The translations under genes and the position numbers were made by a program. A stretch of DNA of 64,000 nucleotides from Ectorhizobium quercum (lineage in GTDB: Bacteria > Pseudomonadota > Alphaproteobacteria > Rhizobiales > Rhizobiaceae): assembly GCF_026552795.1 (NCBI RefSeq), contig NZ_JANFPI010000003.1:496001-560000 (forward strand), given 5' to 3'. The notes below the pieces were generated by a model. The model saw only the letters and a program-made list of their open reading frames with translations, made no database searches and had not been told where the DNA came from. Below, piece after piece: positions 19,696-29,781 of this stretch (its first letter is position 1; every line of letters begins with the position of its first letter).

Positions 19696-20418
19696 ATGAC
19701 CGCTCAGCCCATCTACAAGCGCGTTCTGCTCAAGGCTTCCGGCGAAGCTCTCATGGGCAGTCAAGGTTTCGGTATCGATGTGGCCGTGGCGGACAGGATC
19801 GCCGGCGATATCGCCGCAGCCCGCGCGATGGGCGTCGAAGTGGGCGTTGTGGTCGGCGGCGGCAACATCTTCCGCGGGGTGGCCGTCGCTTCGAAGGGCG
19901 GCGACCGCGTGACCGGCGACCACATGGGCATGCTGGCCACCGTGATCAACGCGCTGGCGCTGGCGACCTCGCTGCGCAAGCTGAATGTCGATACGGTGGT
20001 GCTGTCGGCAATCGCCATGCCGGAAATCTGCGAAAGCTTCTCGCAGCGCGCCACGCTCTATCACCTTTCGCTCGGCCGTGTCGTGATCTTTGCCGGCGGA
20101 ACCGGCAATCCGTTCTTCACCACCGATTCCGCCGCAGCGCTTCGCGCCGCCGAAATGGGCGCGGAAGCCATTTTCAAGGGCACGCAGGTCGACGGCATCT
20201 ACTCCGCCGACCCGAAGAAGGTGCCCGATGCGACCCGTTTCGAACGGTTGACGCACAGCGAGGTGCTGGACAAGGGCCTTGCGGTGATGGATGTCGCCGC
20301 CGTGGCGCTGGCGCGCGAGAACGCCATCCCGATCATCGTCTTCTCCATCCATGAAAAGGGCGGCTTCCAGGAAATCCTGACGGGAGCCGGGCGCAAGACG
20401 ATCGTGACCGACAATTGA
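19696..20418 (+). CDS. pyrH: UMP kinase
   Basis: PyrH phosphorylates UMP to UDP in pyrimidine nucleotide synthesis; bacterial enzymes are hexameric and GTP-activated. The 240-aa protein has KRVLLKASGEALMG at the N-terminus (phosphate-binding Lys and Gly), VVVGGGNIFRG near residues 52-62, and the TGDHMGMLATVIN segment that binds UMP. The ATG at 19696 is preceded by AAAGGGGA. It lies in the conserved cluster upstream of frr. Confidence 0.97.
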   Translation: MTAQPIYKRVLLKASGEALMGSQGFGIDVAVADRIAGDIAAARAMGVEVGVVVGGGNIFRGVAVASKGGDRVTGDHMGMLATVINALALATSLRKLNVDTVVLSAIAMPEICESFSQRATLYHLSLGRVVIFAGGTGNPFFTTDSAAALRAAEMGAEAIFKGTQVDGIYSADPKKVPDATRFERLTHSEVLDKGLAVMDVAAVALARENAIPIIVFSIHEKGGFQEILTGAGRKTIVTDN

Positions 20419-20466
20419 AGGCGGACACTCAAAACCGCCGGCTGACATTTTCGACGGAGTGATATC

Positions 20467-21027
20467 ATGAGCGATGCAACCGATCTCAATGAACTGAAAC
20501 GCCGCATGGACGGCGGCATCAATGCCTTCAAGAGCGATATAGCCTCGTTGCGCACCGGCCGTGCCTCCGCCAACATTCTCGATCCGGTCACGGTTGACGC
20601 CTATGGTTCCCGCGTGCCGCTCAACCAGGTCGCCAACATCACCGTTCCCGAGCCGCGCATGCTGTCGATTTCCGTCTGGGACCGCGCGATGGTCCAGGCC
20701 GTCGATCGTGCGATTCGCGAATCCAACCTCGGTCTCAATCCGATCATGGACGGACAGACGCTGCGCATTCCGCTTCCGGAACTCAACGAGGAGCGCCGCC
20801 GCTCGCTCGTGAAGGTCGCCCACGATTATGCGGAAAAGAGCAAGATCGCCGTCCGCAACGTTCGCCGCGACGGCATGGAAGGCCTGAAGAAGGCCGAGAA
20901 GGACGGCGATCTGGGGCAGGACGAAAGCCGCAGCCTGTCCGAAAGGGTCCAGAAGATGACCGACGAGACGATCACCGAGATCGACCGGTTGCTGGCCGCC
21001 AAGGAAAAGGAAATCATGCAGGTCTGA
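20467..21027 (+). CDS. frr: Ribosome recycling factor
   Basis: RRF splits the post-termination ribosome together with EF-G. It has 186 aa, the standard length, with the two-domain pattern: an N-terminal helix with [19 protein letters not shown], the small domain with [16 protein letters not shown], and a long C-terminal helix. It lies 48 bp after pyrH and follows a GGAGTGATATC ribosome site. Confidence 0.98.
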   Translation: MSDATDLNELKRRMDGGINAFKSDIASLRTGRASANILDPVTVDAYGSRVPLNQVANITVPEPRMLSISVWDRAMVQAVDRAIRESNLGLNPIMDGQTLRIPLPELNEERRRSLVKVAHDYAEKSKIAVRNVRRDGMEGLKKAEKDGDLGQDESRSLSERVQKMTDETITEIDRLLAAKEKEIMQV

Positions 21028-21213
21028 CCGGCGGGCGAAGATTGCCGGGACGGACGGCCGACGGCCGTTCGCGAATCCTTGCCGGGCAATTTGTCGAATG
21101 CGGATTGTCCGGAGCTGAAAGAACAGGTGGCGGCGTGGCCGAGAGTCGGCTAGCTTTTCGTTTTGGATCGTGTGTCCACGCTGGGCGCATCCGATATCTA
21201 CGCTGGAAGAATC

Positions 21214-21957
21214 ATGGCACAACCAGAACGGTCGTTGTTACCCAAGCACGTCGCCATCATCATGGACGGAAACGGCCGCTGGGCACAGTCCCACGGCCTG
21301 ACGCGCACGGCTGGTCATCGCAAGGGCATGGAAGTGGTGCGCGAGATCGTGCGCGCCGCTTACGAAGCCGGCATCGGCTATCTGACGCTGTTTGCCTTTT
21401 CCTCCGAAAACTGGCGCCGGCCGGAATCCGAGGTCAGCGACCTTCTCGGCCTTCTCAAGCTGTTCATCCGCCGCGATCTTGCCGACCTGCATCGTGACAA
21501 TGTGCGCATCCGCGTGATCGGCGAGCGTCGAAACCTGCGTGGCGACATTCTTCCGCTGCTGATCGAGGCCGAGGAAACGACGCGCGACAATACCGGCCTG
21601 ACGCTCGTCATCGCATTCAATTACGGTTCGCGCGACGAGCTGGCGAGGGCCATGTCGAGCCTCGCGCGCGACGTGGCGGAAGGACGGCTGCGGCCCGAGG
21701 ATATCACGCCTTCGCTGATCGACGCGCGCCTCGATACGGCAGGGATCCCCGATCCGGACCTGATCCTGCGCACGAGCGGCGAGGAGCGGCTGTCCAACTT
21801 CCTGCTGTGGCAGGCCGCCTATTCCGAACTGATCTTCGTTCCGGAGAACTGGCCGGACTTCAACCGGGACATGTTCTATGGCGCGCTTGAGAAATTTGCC
21901 GCGCGCGAGCGTCGCTTCGGCGGCCTTTCCGCGCAGCAGGCGGCCGTGGGCTCCTGA
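21214..21957 (+). CDS. uppS: Undecaprenyl diphosphate synthase
   Basis: Cis-prenyltransferase that elongates farnesyl diphosphate to undecaprenyl diphosphate, the lipid carrier for peptidoglycan and O-antigen. The 247-aa protein has [13 protein letters not shown] with catalytic Asp18, GHRKGME, and the [15 protein letters not shown] signature. The ATG at 21214 is chosen because it follows GGAAGA and gives the family N-terminus; a start at 21163 would add 17 residues unlike the family. The stop overlaps cdsA by one base. Confidence 0.96.
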   Translation: MAQPERSLLPKHVAIIMDGNGRWAQSHGLTRTAGHRKGMEVVREIVRAAYEAGIGYLTLFAFSSENWRRPESEVSDLLGLLKLFIRRDLADLHRDNVRIRVIGERRNLRGDILPLLIEAEETTRDNTGLTLVIAFNYGSRDELARAMSSLARDVAEGRLRPEDITPSLIDARLDTAGIPDPDLILRTSGEERLSNFLLWQAAYSELIFVPENWPDFNRDMFYGALEKFAARERRFGGLSAQQAAVGS

Positions 21958-22784
21958 TGTCGCAAGAACTCAGGCTTCGCATCCTTTCCGGCATCGTGAT
22001 GGCGATCGTCGTCCTGTCGGCCACCTGGGTCGGCGGCTTCGCGTTCCGTCTGCTGGCGGCGGCAATCGCGCTACTGGTCTATTACGAGTGGTCGACGATC
22101 ACGCGCTTCGCGCCCGCGGACCGGATCGGCGGCTGGATCGCGGTGGCGATCATTGCCGGTGCGGTGCTTCTGGATCGCATCGGTCTTGGTGTGGCGCTGC
22201 TTGCGGCCTTCACGCTTGCCGGCATGTTTCGGACCGCACTTTCAGCAGGCAGTCAGGGCTGGCTGCCCGGCGGCATTCTCTATGCCGGGCTCACGGGATT
22301 GTCGCTGGCCGCCATCCGTGGCGACGACGCGGCCGGCCTTGCGGCGATGCTCTTCGTGTTCGCGCTGGTCTGGGCGACCGATATTCTGGCATATTTCGTC
22401 GGACGGGCTATCGGCGGGCCGAAGCTGGCGCCGAGGATCTCTCCCGGCAAAACATGGTCGGGCGCCGTCGGCGGTACGATATCGGCTGTGATCGCCGGTT
22501 GTGCGGTCGCCTTGTTACTGACCGATGCGTCCCCCATATGGATCGTTCCGGCGGCATTCATACTGTCTGTCGCCAGCCAGGCGGGCGATCTGTTCGAATC
22601 CTTCATCAAGCGCCGTTTTGGCGTCAAGGATTCGAGCCGTCTCATTCCGGGACATGGCGGCGTCATGGACCGCGTGGACGGGCTGGTCGTCGCCTGCTTC
22701 GCCGCGTTCGTGCTGATGGCAGCCCGCGCGCTGATGGCTGGCGGTTCCTTCGATATGAACGGCGGCATGTTGCTCGGGTTGTGA
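21957..22784 (+). CDS. cdsA: Phosphatidate cytidylyltransferase
   Basis: CdsA makes CDP-diacylglycerol from phosphatidate and CTP, the branch point of phospholipid synthesis. It is an inner-membrane protein of 275 aa with about eight hydrophobic segments and the C-terminal CDP-DAG synthase signature around SFIKRRFGVKDSSRLIPGHG plus GVMDRVDG. It starts in the TGATG overlap with uppS, implying translational coupling. Confidence 0.96.
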   Translation: MSQELRLRILSGIVMAIVVLSATWVGGFAFRLLAAAIALLVYYEWSTITRFAPADRIGGWIAVAIIAGAVLLDRIGLGVALLAAFTLAGMFRTALSAGSQGWLPGGILYAGLTGLSLAAIRGDDAAGLAAMLFVFALVWATDILAYFVGRAIGGPKLAPRISPGKTWSGAVGGTISAVIAGCAVALLLTDASPIWIVPAAFILSVASQAGDLFESFIKRRFGVKDSSRLIPGHGGVMDRVDGLVVACFAAFVLMAARALMAGGSFDMNGGMLLGL

Positions 22785-22818
22785 GGCCCGTGTCCGGCAT
22801 AACGATAAGGAGACTGGA

Positions 22819-23940
22819 ATGGCGATCATCGGTTTGATTACGGGCTATATTGTTCCGTTCCTGTTCGTTCTGACATTGCTCGTTTTCGTTCACGAAATGG
22901 GCCATTACCTCGTCGGGCGCTGGTGCGGCATACGCTCGACGGCGTTTTCCATCGGTTTCGGGCCGGAGCTTTTTGGCTTTACCGACAAGCACGGCACGCG
23001 CTGGAAGCTGTCCGCGATCCCGCTCGGAGGCTATGTGAAATTCTGGGGCGACGAGGATGCCGCGAGCCGTCCGGGACAGAACGCTCTCGAAGGGCTGAGC
23101 GAAGAGGAGAAGGCGCAGACGCTTGCCGGCGCCAAGCTCTGGAAACGAGCCGCAACCGTCGCCGCCGGCCCCATCGCCAATTTCCTGCTCGCCATCCTGA
23201 TCTTTGCCGCACTTTTCGCGCTTTACGGCAAGCCGGTTTCCGATCCGGTGGTCGCCGAGGTCAGGCCCGGCTCCGCCGCGGAGGAGGCCGGCGTCAGGCC
23301 GGGCGACGTTCTGGTCGCGCTCGACGATACCGTTGTCGAGACCTTCGACGACGTGCGCCGCTATGTCAGCATCCGTCCCGGCACTCAAATTGTCGTGACC
23401 ATTCGCCGCGACGGCGCGACGCAGGAACTGCCGATGGTCCCCCGGGCGACCGTGATCGACGATCCGTTCGGCAACAAGGTCGAGGTGGGGCTGATCGGCA
23501 TCGTGACAACCCAGGAATCCGGCAATTTCCGCGTCGAGACGATGGGAATCGGCCAGGCCCTGACGGAGGGCGTGCGCGAGACCGGGAATATCGTCACGGG
23601 CACCTTCCACTATATCGGCAACCTGATTACCGGCAAGATGAAGCCGGATCAGCTCGGCGGGCCGGTGAGGGTGGCGCAGGCGTCCGGCCAGATGGCGACG
23701 CTCGGCATTGCCGCCGTCATACAGCTTGCCGCTGTTTTGTCGGTCTCCATCGGCCTTCTCAATCTGATGCCCGTGCCGGTACTGGACGGCGGTCATCTCG
23801 TTTTCTATGCCATCGAGGCCATAAGGGGACGCCCGCTGGGGCCGAATGCACAGGAAATCGCTTTCCGTATCGGCCTTGCGATGGTGCTGTCCCTCATGGT
23901 TTTCGCGACGTGGAACGATATCGCCGCACTGATTGGTTGA
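22819..23940 (+). CDS. rseP: RIP metalloprotease RseP (site-2 protease)
   Basis: Intramembrane zinc protease, 373 aa, that cleaves membrane-anchored anti-sigma factors and remnant signal peptides. The zinc motif HEMGH is at residues 25-29 in the first membrane segment, a PDZ domain lies around 120-200 (RPGSAAEEAGVRPGDVLVAL), and the third zinc ligand is in the LDG motif near 322-324. The place between cdsA and bamA is conserved. The ATG follows AAGGAGACTGGA. Confidence 0.96.
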   Translation: MAIIGLITGYIVPFLFVLTLLVFVHEMGHYLVGRWCGIRSTAFSIGFGPELFGFTDKHGTRWKLSAIPLGGYVKFWGDEDAASRPGQNALEGLSEEEKAQTLAGAKLWKRAATVAAGPIANFLLAILIFAALFALYGKPVSDPVVAEVRPGSAAEEAGVRPGDVLVALDDTVVETFDDVRRYVSIRPGTQIVVTIRRDGATQELPMVPRATVIDDPFGNKVEVGLIGIVTTQESGNFRVETMGIGQALTEGVRETGNIVTGTFHYIGNLITGKMKPDQLGGPVRVAQASGQMATLGIAAVIQLAAVLSVSIGLLNLMPVPVLDGGHLVFYAIEAIRGRPLGPNAQEIAFRIGLAMVLSLMVFATWNDIAALIG

Positions 23941-24138
23941 GGAGGCGGCTTGCGCCCAGGGTAAGCTTCTGTTTACCCTAATCGAAAATTCGGCGTGGCG
24001 ATTGAGCCACGCTCGGCTTGGAAGTAAATGGAAATTAACGTTGCCGCTTGCTTGTAGAGTAAAAGCGGTTAAAACGGCTCACGTAGCTGGAGTCGGTTTG
24101 TGTTCGCTCCGGAACGGCGAAAAAAGGTAAGAAGTGAA

Positions 24139-26517
24139 ATGAAGACTGGTTCAAGATTTTTGAACGCTGTATCGGCAGTTGCAGTCTCTGCTGGTGTCGC
24201 TGCTTCGGGTGCTGGTGTTTCGGTGCTTGTGTCTGCAAGTGCTGCTCACGCAGCCGTCGTCAATCGTATCGACGTCCGGGGTGCCGAGCGCGTTGGCGCG
24301 GAAGCTGTCCGCGCGAATCTGACGATCCAGCCCGGTCGTTCCTTCTCGAACGCCGACATCGACGAGTCGGTGAAGCGCCTCTACGCAACCGGCTATTTCT
24401 CCGATGTGCGGATCTCGGTTTCGGGCGGCTCCCTTGTCGTCAGCGTCAGCGAGAACCAGCTCGTCAATCAGGTCGTCTTCAACGGCAACCGCAAGATCAA
24501 GGACGAAAGGCTCCAGGCCGTCGTCCAGACGCAGGCGCTGTCGCCCTACAGCCAGAATCAGATCGATGCGGACATCCAGCGCATCAAGGAAGCCTATGCG
24601 GCGATCGGGCGTAGCGACATTCAGGTGACGACGGAAACGTTCACGGTTGCCGATGGCCGCGTGAACCTCGCCTTCGTCGTCGATGAAGGCGACCGCACCA
24701 AGATCGGCAAGATCGAATTCGTCGGCAACGACGCCTACAGCGACGGTCGCCTCGCATCGGTGATCGTGACCAAGAAGTCGAACTTCCTGTCCTTCCTGAC
24801 GCGTAAGGACGTTTACAGCGAAGCCAAGCTGCGCGCCGACGAAGAGGCGCTGCGCGAGTTCTATTTCAATCATGGCTATCCGGATTTCCGCATCGTTTCG
24901 ACGGATGCCGTCTTCGATGAAAGCAAGAACGAATACACGTTGACCTATACGGTCGAGGAAGGCCCCCGCTACGCATTCGGCGCGGTCGAGGTCGAGTCGA
25001 CCGTCAGCGGTGTCGATGCGAACGAACTGCAACGCTTCGTCGAAACCCGTGAGGGCTCGACCTATAACGCACGTGACGTTCAAAAGACGATGGAAGCGAT
25101 TTCGACACGCGTTGCTGCGGAAGGCTATCCCTTCGCCCGCGTGACGCCGCGCGGCAACCGCGACTTTGGCAGCAACACGATCGGTGTTTCCTATGTCGTT
25201 GACCAGGGCGAGCGCGCCTATGTCGAGCGCATCGAGATTCGCGGCAACACCCGCACGCGCGATTATGTCATTCGCCGCGAGTTCGATCTGGCCGAGGGCG
25301 ATGCCTTCAACCAGACGATGATCGCGCGCGCCAAGCGCCGTCTCGAGGCGCTCGGCTATTTCGAAACCGTCAACATCTCCACCTCGCAGGGCAGCGCCCC
25401 GGATCGCGTCGTCATCATCGTGGACGTGAAGGATCAGTCGACCGGTTCGTTCGGCATCGGTGCGGGCTATTCGGCCGGCAGCGACAGCATCCTGCTGGAA
25501 GCCTCCGTCGAGGAACGCAACTTCCTTGGTCGCGGTCAGTATATCCGCCTCGCCGCGGGCGGCGGCACGGATGATGCCCGCAGCTTCAACATCTCGTTCA
25601 CCGAGCCCTATTTCCTCGGCTACCGTCTAGCCGCGGGCTTCGACCTGTTCCGTTCGTCGACGTCCAGCGAGGACTTCTACGATTACGAGGAAACCGGCGG
25701 CACGCTGCGCGTGACGGCTCCGATCACCGAAGACCTGTCGACGACCTTCAGCTACACCTACAAGCAGATGTCCTATGATGGCGCAGGTGCCTGGAACCAG
25801 GATGCCAATGGTATCGTTGCCGGCGAGCCAGGGTTCAATTCGGACAGGGCCAACCTTTCTGCACCGTACCGCGATGTCATCGGCAAGGATTGGGTCCAGT
25901 CCTCGGTTGCCCACCGGCTGAACTACAATACGCTCGACAGCCAGACGGAGCCGCGTGAAGGGATTCAGGCGCAGTTCACGCAGGAATTCGCCGGTCTCGG
26001 CGGCGATTCGGATTTCTACAAGATTTCCGCCAAGGCCCGCGCCTTCTACACCCTGTCCGACGAAGCCGATCTCGTCGGCTCGATCACCGTCCAGGCTGGT
26101 CATGTCATGCCGACGAGCGGCGATCTCAAGGTCTTCGATCAGTTCATGATCGGCGGCAGGCAGATCCGTGGTTTCGAGAATTCAGGTATCGGTCCGCGCA
26201 TGGTGAACGGCGACGCCATCGGCGGCACCACCTACTTCGCGGCTTCCGCCGAAGCCTCGTTCCCGATGCCGGGCATCCCGCAGGACTTCGGTCTGCGCGG
26301 TGCGTTCTTCGCCGATGCGGGTACGCTCTTCGGCAATGACGTGGATACCCGCGGCGAGAACTATTATGGCGGAACGCATCTGCGCGCCTCCGTCGGCGTG
26401 GGTATCGGCTGGGCATCGCCCTTCGGCCCGCTTCGTGTCGATTATGCGATCCCGGTCATGAAGGAAGACTACGACAAGACGCAGCATTTCCGCTTCAGCA
26501 TCGCCAACCAGTTCTGA
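24139..26517 (+). CDS. bamA: Outer membrane protein assembly factor BamA
   Basis: BamA inserts beta-barrel proteins into the outer membrane. The 792-aa protein has a signal peptide ending near residue 38 (AHA), five POTRA repeats over about 40-390, and a C-terminal 16-strand Omp85 barrel ending in Phe, the usual outer-membrane signal. The ATG at 24139 after AAGGTAAGAAG gives the signal peptide start; an upstream start at 24100 only adds a basic stretch. The 198-bp gap before it contains two small hairpins: GGGTAA/TTACCC near 23960-23978 and CGTGGC/GCCACG near 23993-24010. Confidence 0.97.
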   Translation: MKTGSRFLNAVSAVAVSAGVAASGAGVSVLVSASAAHAAVVNRIDVRGAERVGAEAVRANLTIQPGRSFSNADIDESVKRLYATGYFSDVRISVSGGSLVVSVSENQLVNQVVFNGNRKIKDERLQAVVQTQALSPYSQNQIDADIQRIKEAYAAIGRSDIQVTTETFTVADGRVNLAFVVDEGDRTKIGKIEFVGNDAYSDGRLASVIVTKKSNFLSFLTRKDVYSEAKLRADEEALREFYFNHGYPDFRIVSTDAVFDESKNEYTLTYTVEEGPRYAFGAVEVESTVSGVDANELQRFVETREGSTYNARDVQKTMEAISTRVAAEGYPFARVTPRGNRDFGSNTIGVSYVVDQGERAYVERIEIRGNTRTRDYVIRREFDLAEGDAFNQTMIARAKRRLEALGYFETVNISTSQGSAPDRVVIIVDVKDQSTGSFGIGAGYSAGSDSILLEASVEERNFLGRGQYIRLAAGGGTDDARSFNISFTEPYFLGYRLAAGFDLFRSSTSSEDFYDYEETGGTLRVTAPITEDLSTTFSYTYKQMSYDGAGAWNQDANGIVAGEPGFNSDRANLSAPYRDVIGKDWVQSSVAHRLNYNTLDSQTEPREGIQAQFTQEFAGLGGDSDFYKISAKARAFYTLSDEADLVGSITVQAGHVMPTSGDLKVFDQFMIGGRQIRGFENSGIGPRMVNGDAIGGTTYFAASAEASFPMPGIPQDFGLRGAFFADAGTLFGNDVDTRGENYYGGTHLRASVGVGIGWASPFGPLRVDYAIPVMKEDYDKTQHFRFSIANQF

Positions 26518-26567
26518 TTTCCCGATAATCCAGAACTGTGTTTCGTATTCGTTCTGGAGCCTTGCTG

Positions 26568-27632
26568 ATGACGCATAACGCATTCTATCCACCCCATGAA
26601 GGCATAGCCCTTTCGACGCTGGCCGAAACGCTTGGGGTGGAACTGACCGACACGTCCTACGGAAATGTTCTCGTGCATTCGATTGCGCCGGTGGCGCGGG
26701 CGAAGGCCGGGGACATTTGCTATATCTCCTCCCGCAAGAACAGGCAGGATCTCGAAACCTGCCAGGCATCGGCGATCATCTGCACCTCGGCCTTTCGCGC
26801 TCTGGTTCCGGACGGCGTTGCCATTCTTCTGACGCCCGATCCCCAGAAAGCCTTTGCCGAAGCGGGCGCGCTCCTGCATCCGACGGCAATGCGGCCTGCG
26901 GCGATCATATCCGGTCCCGAAGGCGTCCATCCCTCGGCATTCGTGGACCCGGACGCCAGGCTTGAGGACGGGGTGGTCGTCGAGCCGCTGGCCGTTATCG
27001 GCGCGGGCGCGGAGATCGGCAGCGGCAGCCGCATCGGGGCCGGCGCCGTCATCGGCGCTCATGTCAAGATCGGCCGCAACTGTTCGATTGCCGCCGGGGC
27101 GAGCGTGCTGTCCGCCTATCTCGGCAACAATGTCATCATCCATAATGGCGCGCGCATCGGCCAAGACGGTTTCGGTTATGCCCCGGGTCCGCGCGGCATG
27201 CTGAAGCTGGTACAGATCGGCCGCGTCATCATTCAGGACAATGTCGAGATCGGCGCGAACACGACCATCGACCGTGGCGCAATGGACGACACCGTGATCG
27301 GGGAGGGCACCAAGATCGACAATCAGGTGCAGATCGGTCACAACGTCCATATCGGCCGCCATTGCGGAATCGTCAGCAAGGTCGGCATTGCCGGCAGCAC
27401 GCGGATCGGCAACGGCGTGATGATCGGCGGGGCGGCGGGGATCAACGGTCATATCACCATCGGCGACGGTGTGCAGATCGCCGCGATGAGCGGTGTCATT
27501 GCAAGCATCCCGGCCGGTCAGGTCTATGGCGGCGTGCCGGCACGCCCCATGAAGGAGGTATTGCGCGACTGGGCGGAATTGATGGCCCGCGCTGAAGGAC
27601 GCTCCGCGAAGAAAGGAGAGCCGAATGGCTGA
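26568..27632 (+). CDS. lpxD: UDP-3-O-(3-hydroxyacyl)glucosamine N-acyltransferase
   Basis: LpxD adds the second 3-hydroxyacyl chain to UDP-3-O-acylglucosamine in lipid A synthesis. The 354-aa protein has an N-terminal uridine-binding domain and a left-handed beta-helix of hexapeptide repeats from about residue 125, with the catalytic His in QIGHNVHIG. The ATG at 26568 is nine bases after GGAG; a GTG at 26538 is further from a ribosome site. The 3' end overlaps fabZ by eight bases. Confidence 0.96.
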   Translation: MTHNAFYPPHEGIALSTLAETLGVELTDTSYGNVLVHSIAPVARAKAGDICYISSRKNRQDLETCQASAIICTSAFRALVPDGVAILLTPDPQKAFAEAGALLHPTAMRPAAIISGPEGVHPSAFVDPDARLEDGVVVEPLAVIGAGAEIGSGSRIGAGAVIGAHVKIGRNCSIAAGASVLSAYLGNNVIIHNGARIGQDGFGYAPGPRGMLKLVQIGRVIIQDNVEIGANTTIDRGAMDDTVIGEGTKIDNQVQIGHNVHIGRHCGIVSKVGIAGSTRIGNGVMIGGAAGINGHITIGDGVQIAAMSGVIASIPAGQVYGGVPARPMKEVLRDWAELMARAEGRSAKKGEPNG

Positions 27633-28089
27633 AGAGACGAAAGCGACGCTGGAAACGGCCGATATTCTGGAAATCATGAAGCTGCTGCCGCATCGCTATC
27701 CGTTCCTCCTGGTGGACCGGATCATCGAGATCGACGGCGACAATTCGGCGATCGGCATCAAGAACGTGACGGCCAACGAGCCGCAGTTCATGGGGCATTT
27801 TCCCGGCGCCCCCATCATGCCCGGCGTTCTGCTGATCGAAGGCATGGCGCAGACGGCGGGCGCCATCTGCGCGCGTGTCAGCGGGCATAGCGGCAATCTC
27901 GTCTACTTCATGACCATCGACAATGCCCGCTTCCGCAAGCCGGTCGTGCCGGGGGATCGCGTCGAATTCCACGTTACGAAAATCCGTCAGCGGGGCAACA
28001 TCTGGAAGTTCCATTGCGATGCCAAGGTCGATAGCACCCTTGTCGCGGAAGCCGATTACAGCGCCATGATCCGTAAGGGTGAAGAATGA
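27625..28089 (+). CDS. fabZ: 3-hydroxyacyl-ACP dehydratase FabZ
   Basis: FabZ dehydrates 3-hydroxyacyl-ACP in fatty acid elongation and competes with LpxA/LpxD for the same substrate pool. The 154-aa hot-dog-fold protein has [12 protein letters not shown] (His23) and [20 protein letters not shown] with catalytic His58 and Glu72. It overlaps lpxD at its start and lpxA at its end (ATGA), the classic coupled arrangement. Confidence 0.97.
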   Translation: MAEETKATLETADILEIMKLLPHRYPFLLVDRIIEIDGDNSAIGIKNVTANEPQFMGHFPGAPIMPGVLLIEGMAQTAGAICARVSGHSGNLVYFMTIDNARFRKPVVPGDRVEFHVTKIRQRGNIWKFHCDAKVDSTLVAEADYSAMIRKGEE

Positions 28090-28901
28090 GTTCTTTTCCC
28101 GCCTCCGCGCGCATCCATCCGTTCGCCGTGGTTGAGGACGGCGCCGTTCTCGGCGAAAACGTCGTCATCGGCCCCTTTTGCCACGTCGGCCCGAAGGTGG
28201 TTCTCAAGGATGGCGTCCAGCTTCTCAACAATGCGTCCGTCAGCGGCAGAACGGTCGTCGGCGAAGGCACGGTCATCTTTCCTATGGCGGTGATCGGCGG
28301 CCCGCCGCAGGCCATTCGCCATGACGGATCGGAAACGACGCTGGAGGTCGGCGCGCGTTGCACGATCCGCGAAGGCGTCACGATGAATACCGGCAGTTCC
28401 GACGGCGGCGGCAAGACCATCGTCGGCAGCGACAACCTGTTTCTGGCGAATTCGCATGTGGCGCACGATTGCATTCTCGGCAACGGCATCATCCTGTCGA
28501 ACAACGTCATGCTCGCCGGCCATGTGCATGTCGACGACCACGCCATTCTGGGCGGCGGCTCGGCCGTCCACCAGTTCAGCCGTATCGGCCGCCACGCTTT
28601 TGTCGGCGGCATGTCGGGTGCGCCGAACGATGTCATCCCCTATGGCATGGTGCATGGCAATCCGGGCTATCTCGACGGCCTGAACATCGTCGGCATGACC
28701 CGTTCCGGCATTTCGCGCGAGACGATCCATCGGGTACGGCGCGCCTACAAGCAGATTTTCGAAGCCGAGGGCGCTGTCCGCGCCAATGCGGCGGCCATCC
28801 GCGAAGACTATGCCGATTGCCCGGAAGTGATCGAGATCATCGATTTCATCGCCACCGAAAGCGAGCGTGCGATCTGCGCGCCCTACAGGGGGAAGAACTG
28901 A
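28086..28901 (+). CDS. lpxA: UDP-N-acetylglucosamine O-acyltransferase
   Basis: LpxA transfers 3-hydroxyacyl from ACP to UDP-GlcNAc, the first step of lipid A synthesis. The 271-aa trimeric beta-helix protein has hexapeptide repeats from the N-terminus, the catalytic histidine region SHVAHDC near 122-128, and the [11 protein letters not shown] segment before the C-terminal helical domain. The start overlaps fabZ (ATGA). Confidence 0.97.
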   Translation: MSSFPASARIHPFAVVEDGAVLGENVVIGPFCHVGPKVVLKDGVQLLNNASVSGRTVVGEGTVIFPMAVIGGPPQAIRHDGSETTLEVGARCTIREGVTMNTGSSDGGGKTIVGSDNLFLANSHVAHDCILGNGIILSNNVMLAGHVHVDDHAILGGGSAVHQFSRIGRHAFVGGMSGAPNDVIPYGMVHGNPGYLDGLNIVGMTRSGISRETIHRVRRAYKQIFEAEGAVRANAAAIREDYADCPEVIEIIDFIATESERAICAPYRGKN

Positions 28902-28902
28902 G

Positions 28903-29781
28903 GTGTCCGGAGGCGCCGGTTTTCGGGAAGGGCGCCTGGCAATCATCGCCGGCGGCGGCAGGCTGCCGCATGATATCGCAGAAGCGGCGCGCGGCGCGGG
29001 CGAAGACCCGTTCATTGTCCTGCTGTCCGGCGAGGCCGACCGGGACTGGTCCGGTTTCGAGCATGCCACGGTTTCGGTCGGCGACATAGCGGCCGTTTCC
29101 GCGCTTCTGCGCGGGAAGAACCTCAAGCGCGTCGTTCTGTCCGGCAGCGTGAAACGGCGCCCGGAGTGGCGGCATCTACGCCCGACCCTCTCCAGCGTCG
29201 TCAAGCTTCCGTCGATCGTGCGGACGCTGTTTTCCGGCGGGGACGACACGGTCCTGCGCATGGTCATCGATCTTCTCGAAGGCGAGGGGTGCCGGATCGT
29301 TGGCGCGCAGGAGATTGTCCCGAACCTGCTGGCAACCTTGGGGCCCCTCGGTCGGCATGCGCCGTCAGGCGAGGATCTGCGCGATATCGCAGCCGGTGTC
29401 GCTGCCGCCGATGTCCTGGGCGCACTCGATATCGGGCAGGGCGCCGTGGCCGTCGGAGGCAGGGTCGTCGCCGTGGAGGGCGCCGAAGGCACGGATAGCA
29501 TGCTGCTGCGCGTTGCGGGATTGCGCGCCGAGGGCCGCATTTCGAAGCGGCGACGGGGCGTGCTCGTCAAGCTCTGCAAGCCGCAGCAGGATGTGCGCGC
29601 GGATCTGCCCACGATCGGCCGTTCCACCGTTGAAAACGCCGGTCACGCCGGACTGGCGGGCATCGCCGTGGAAGCCGGCCGCTCGCTGGTTCTTGAGCGC
29701 GACGCGCTGGTGAAGGCAGCCGATGAGGCCGGACTGTTCGTTATCGGCATCGAGCGCGCCGTGCGAAAGGACGCGACATGA
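28903..29781 (+). CDS. lpxI: UDP-2,3-diacylglucosamine diphosphatase LpxI
   Basis: LpxI (DUF1009) hydrolyses UDP-2,3-diacylglucosamine to lipid X, replacing LpxH in alphaproteobacteria. The 292-aa protein has LAIIAGGGRLPHDIAEAA at the N-terminus, GDDTVLRMVIDLLE near the middle, and VKLCKPQQDVRADLPTIG towards the C-terminus. The GTG at 28903 comes two bases after the lpxA stop and follows GGGGGAAG; an earlier start at 28867 would overlap lpxA by 35 bp. The stop overlaps the lpxB start. Confidence 0.94.
   Translation: MSGGAGFREGRLAIIAGGGRLPHDIAEAARGAGEDPFIVLLSGEADRDWSGFEHATVSVGDIAAVSALLRGKNLKRVVLSGSVKRRPEWRHLRPTLSSVVKLPSIVRTLFSGGDDTVLRMVIDLLEGEGCRIVGAQEIVPNLLATLGPLGRHAPSGEDLRDIAAGVAAADVLGALDIGQGAVAVGGRVVAVEGAEGTDSMLLRVAGLRAEGRISKRRRGVLVKLCKPQQDVRADLPTIGRSTVENAGHAGLAGIAVEAGRSLVLERDALVKAADEAGLFVIGIERAVRKDAT

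Noticed and set aside
24100..24138. earlier start for bamA
   Set aside because: It would place 13 basic residues before the signal peptide; the ATG at 24139 has a proper ribosome site.
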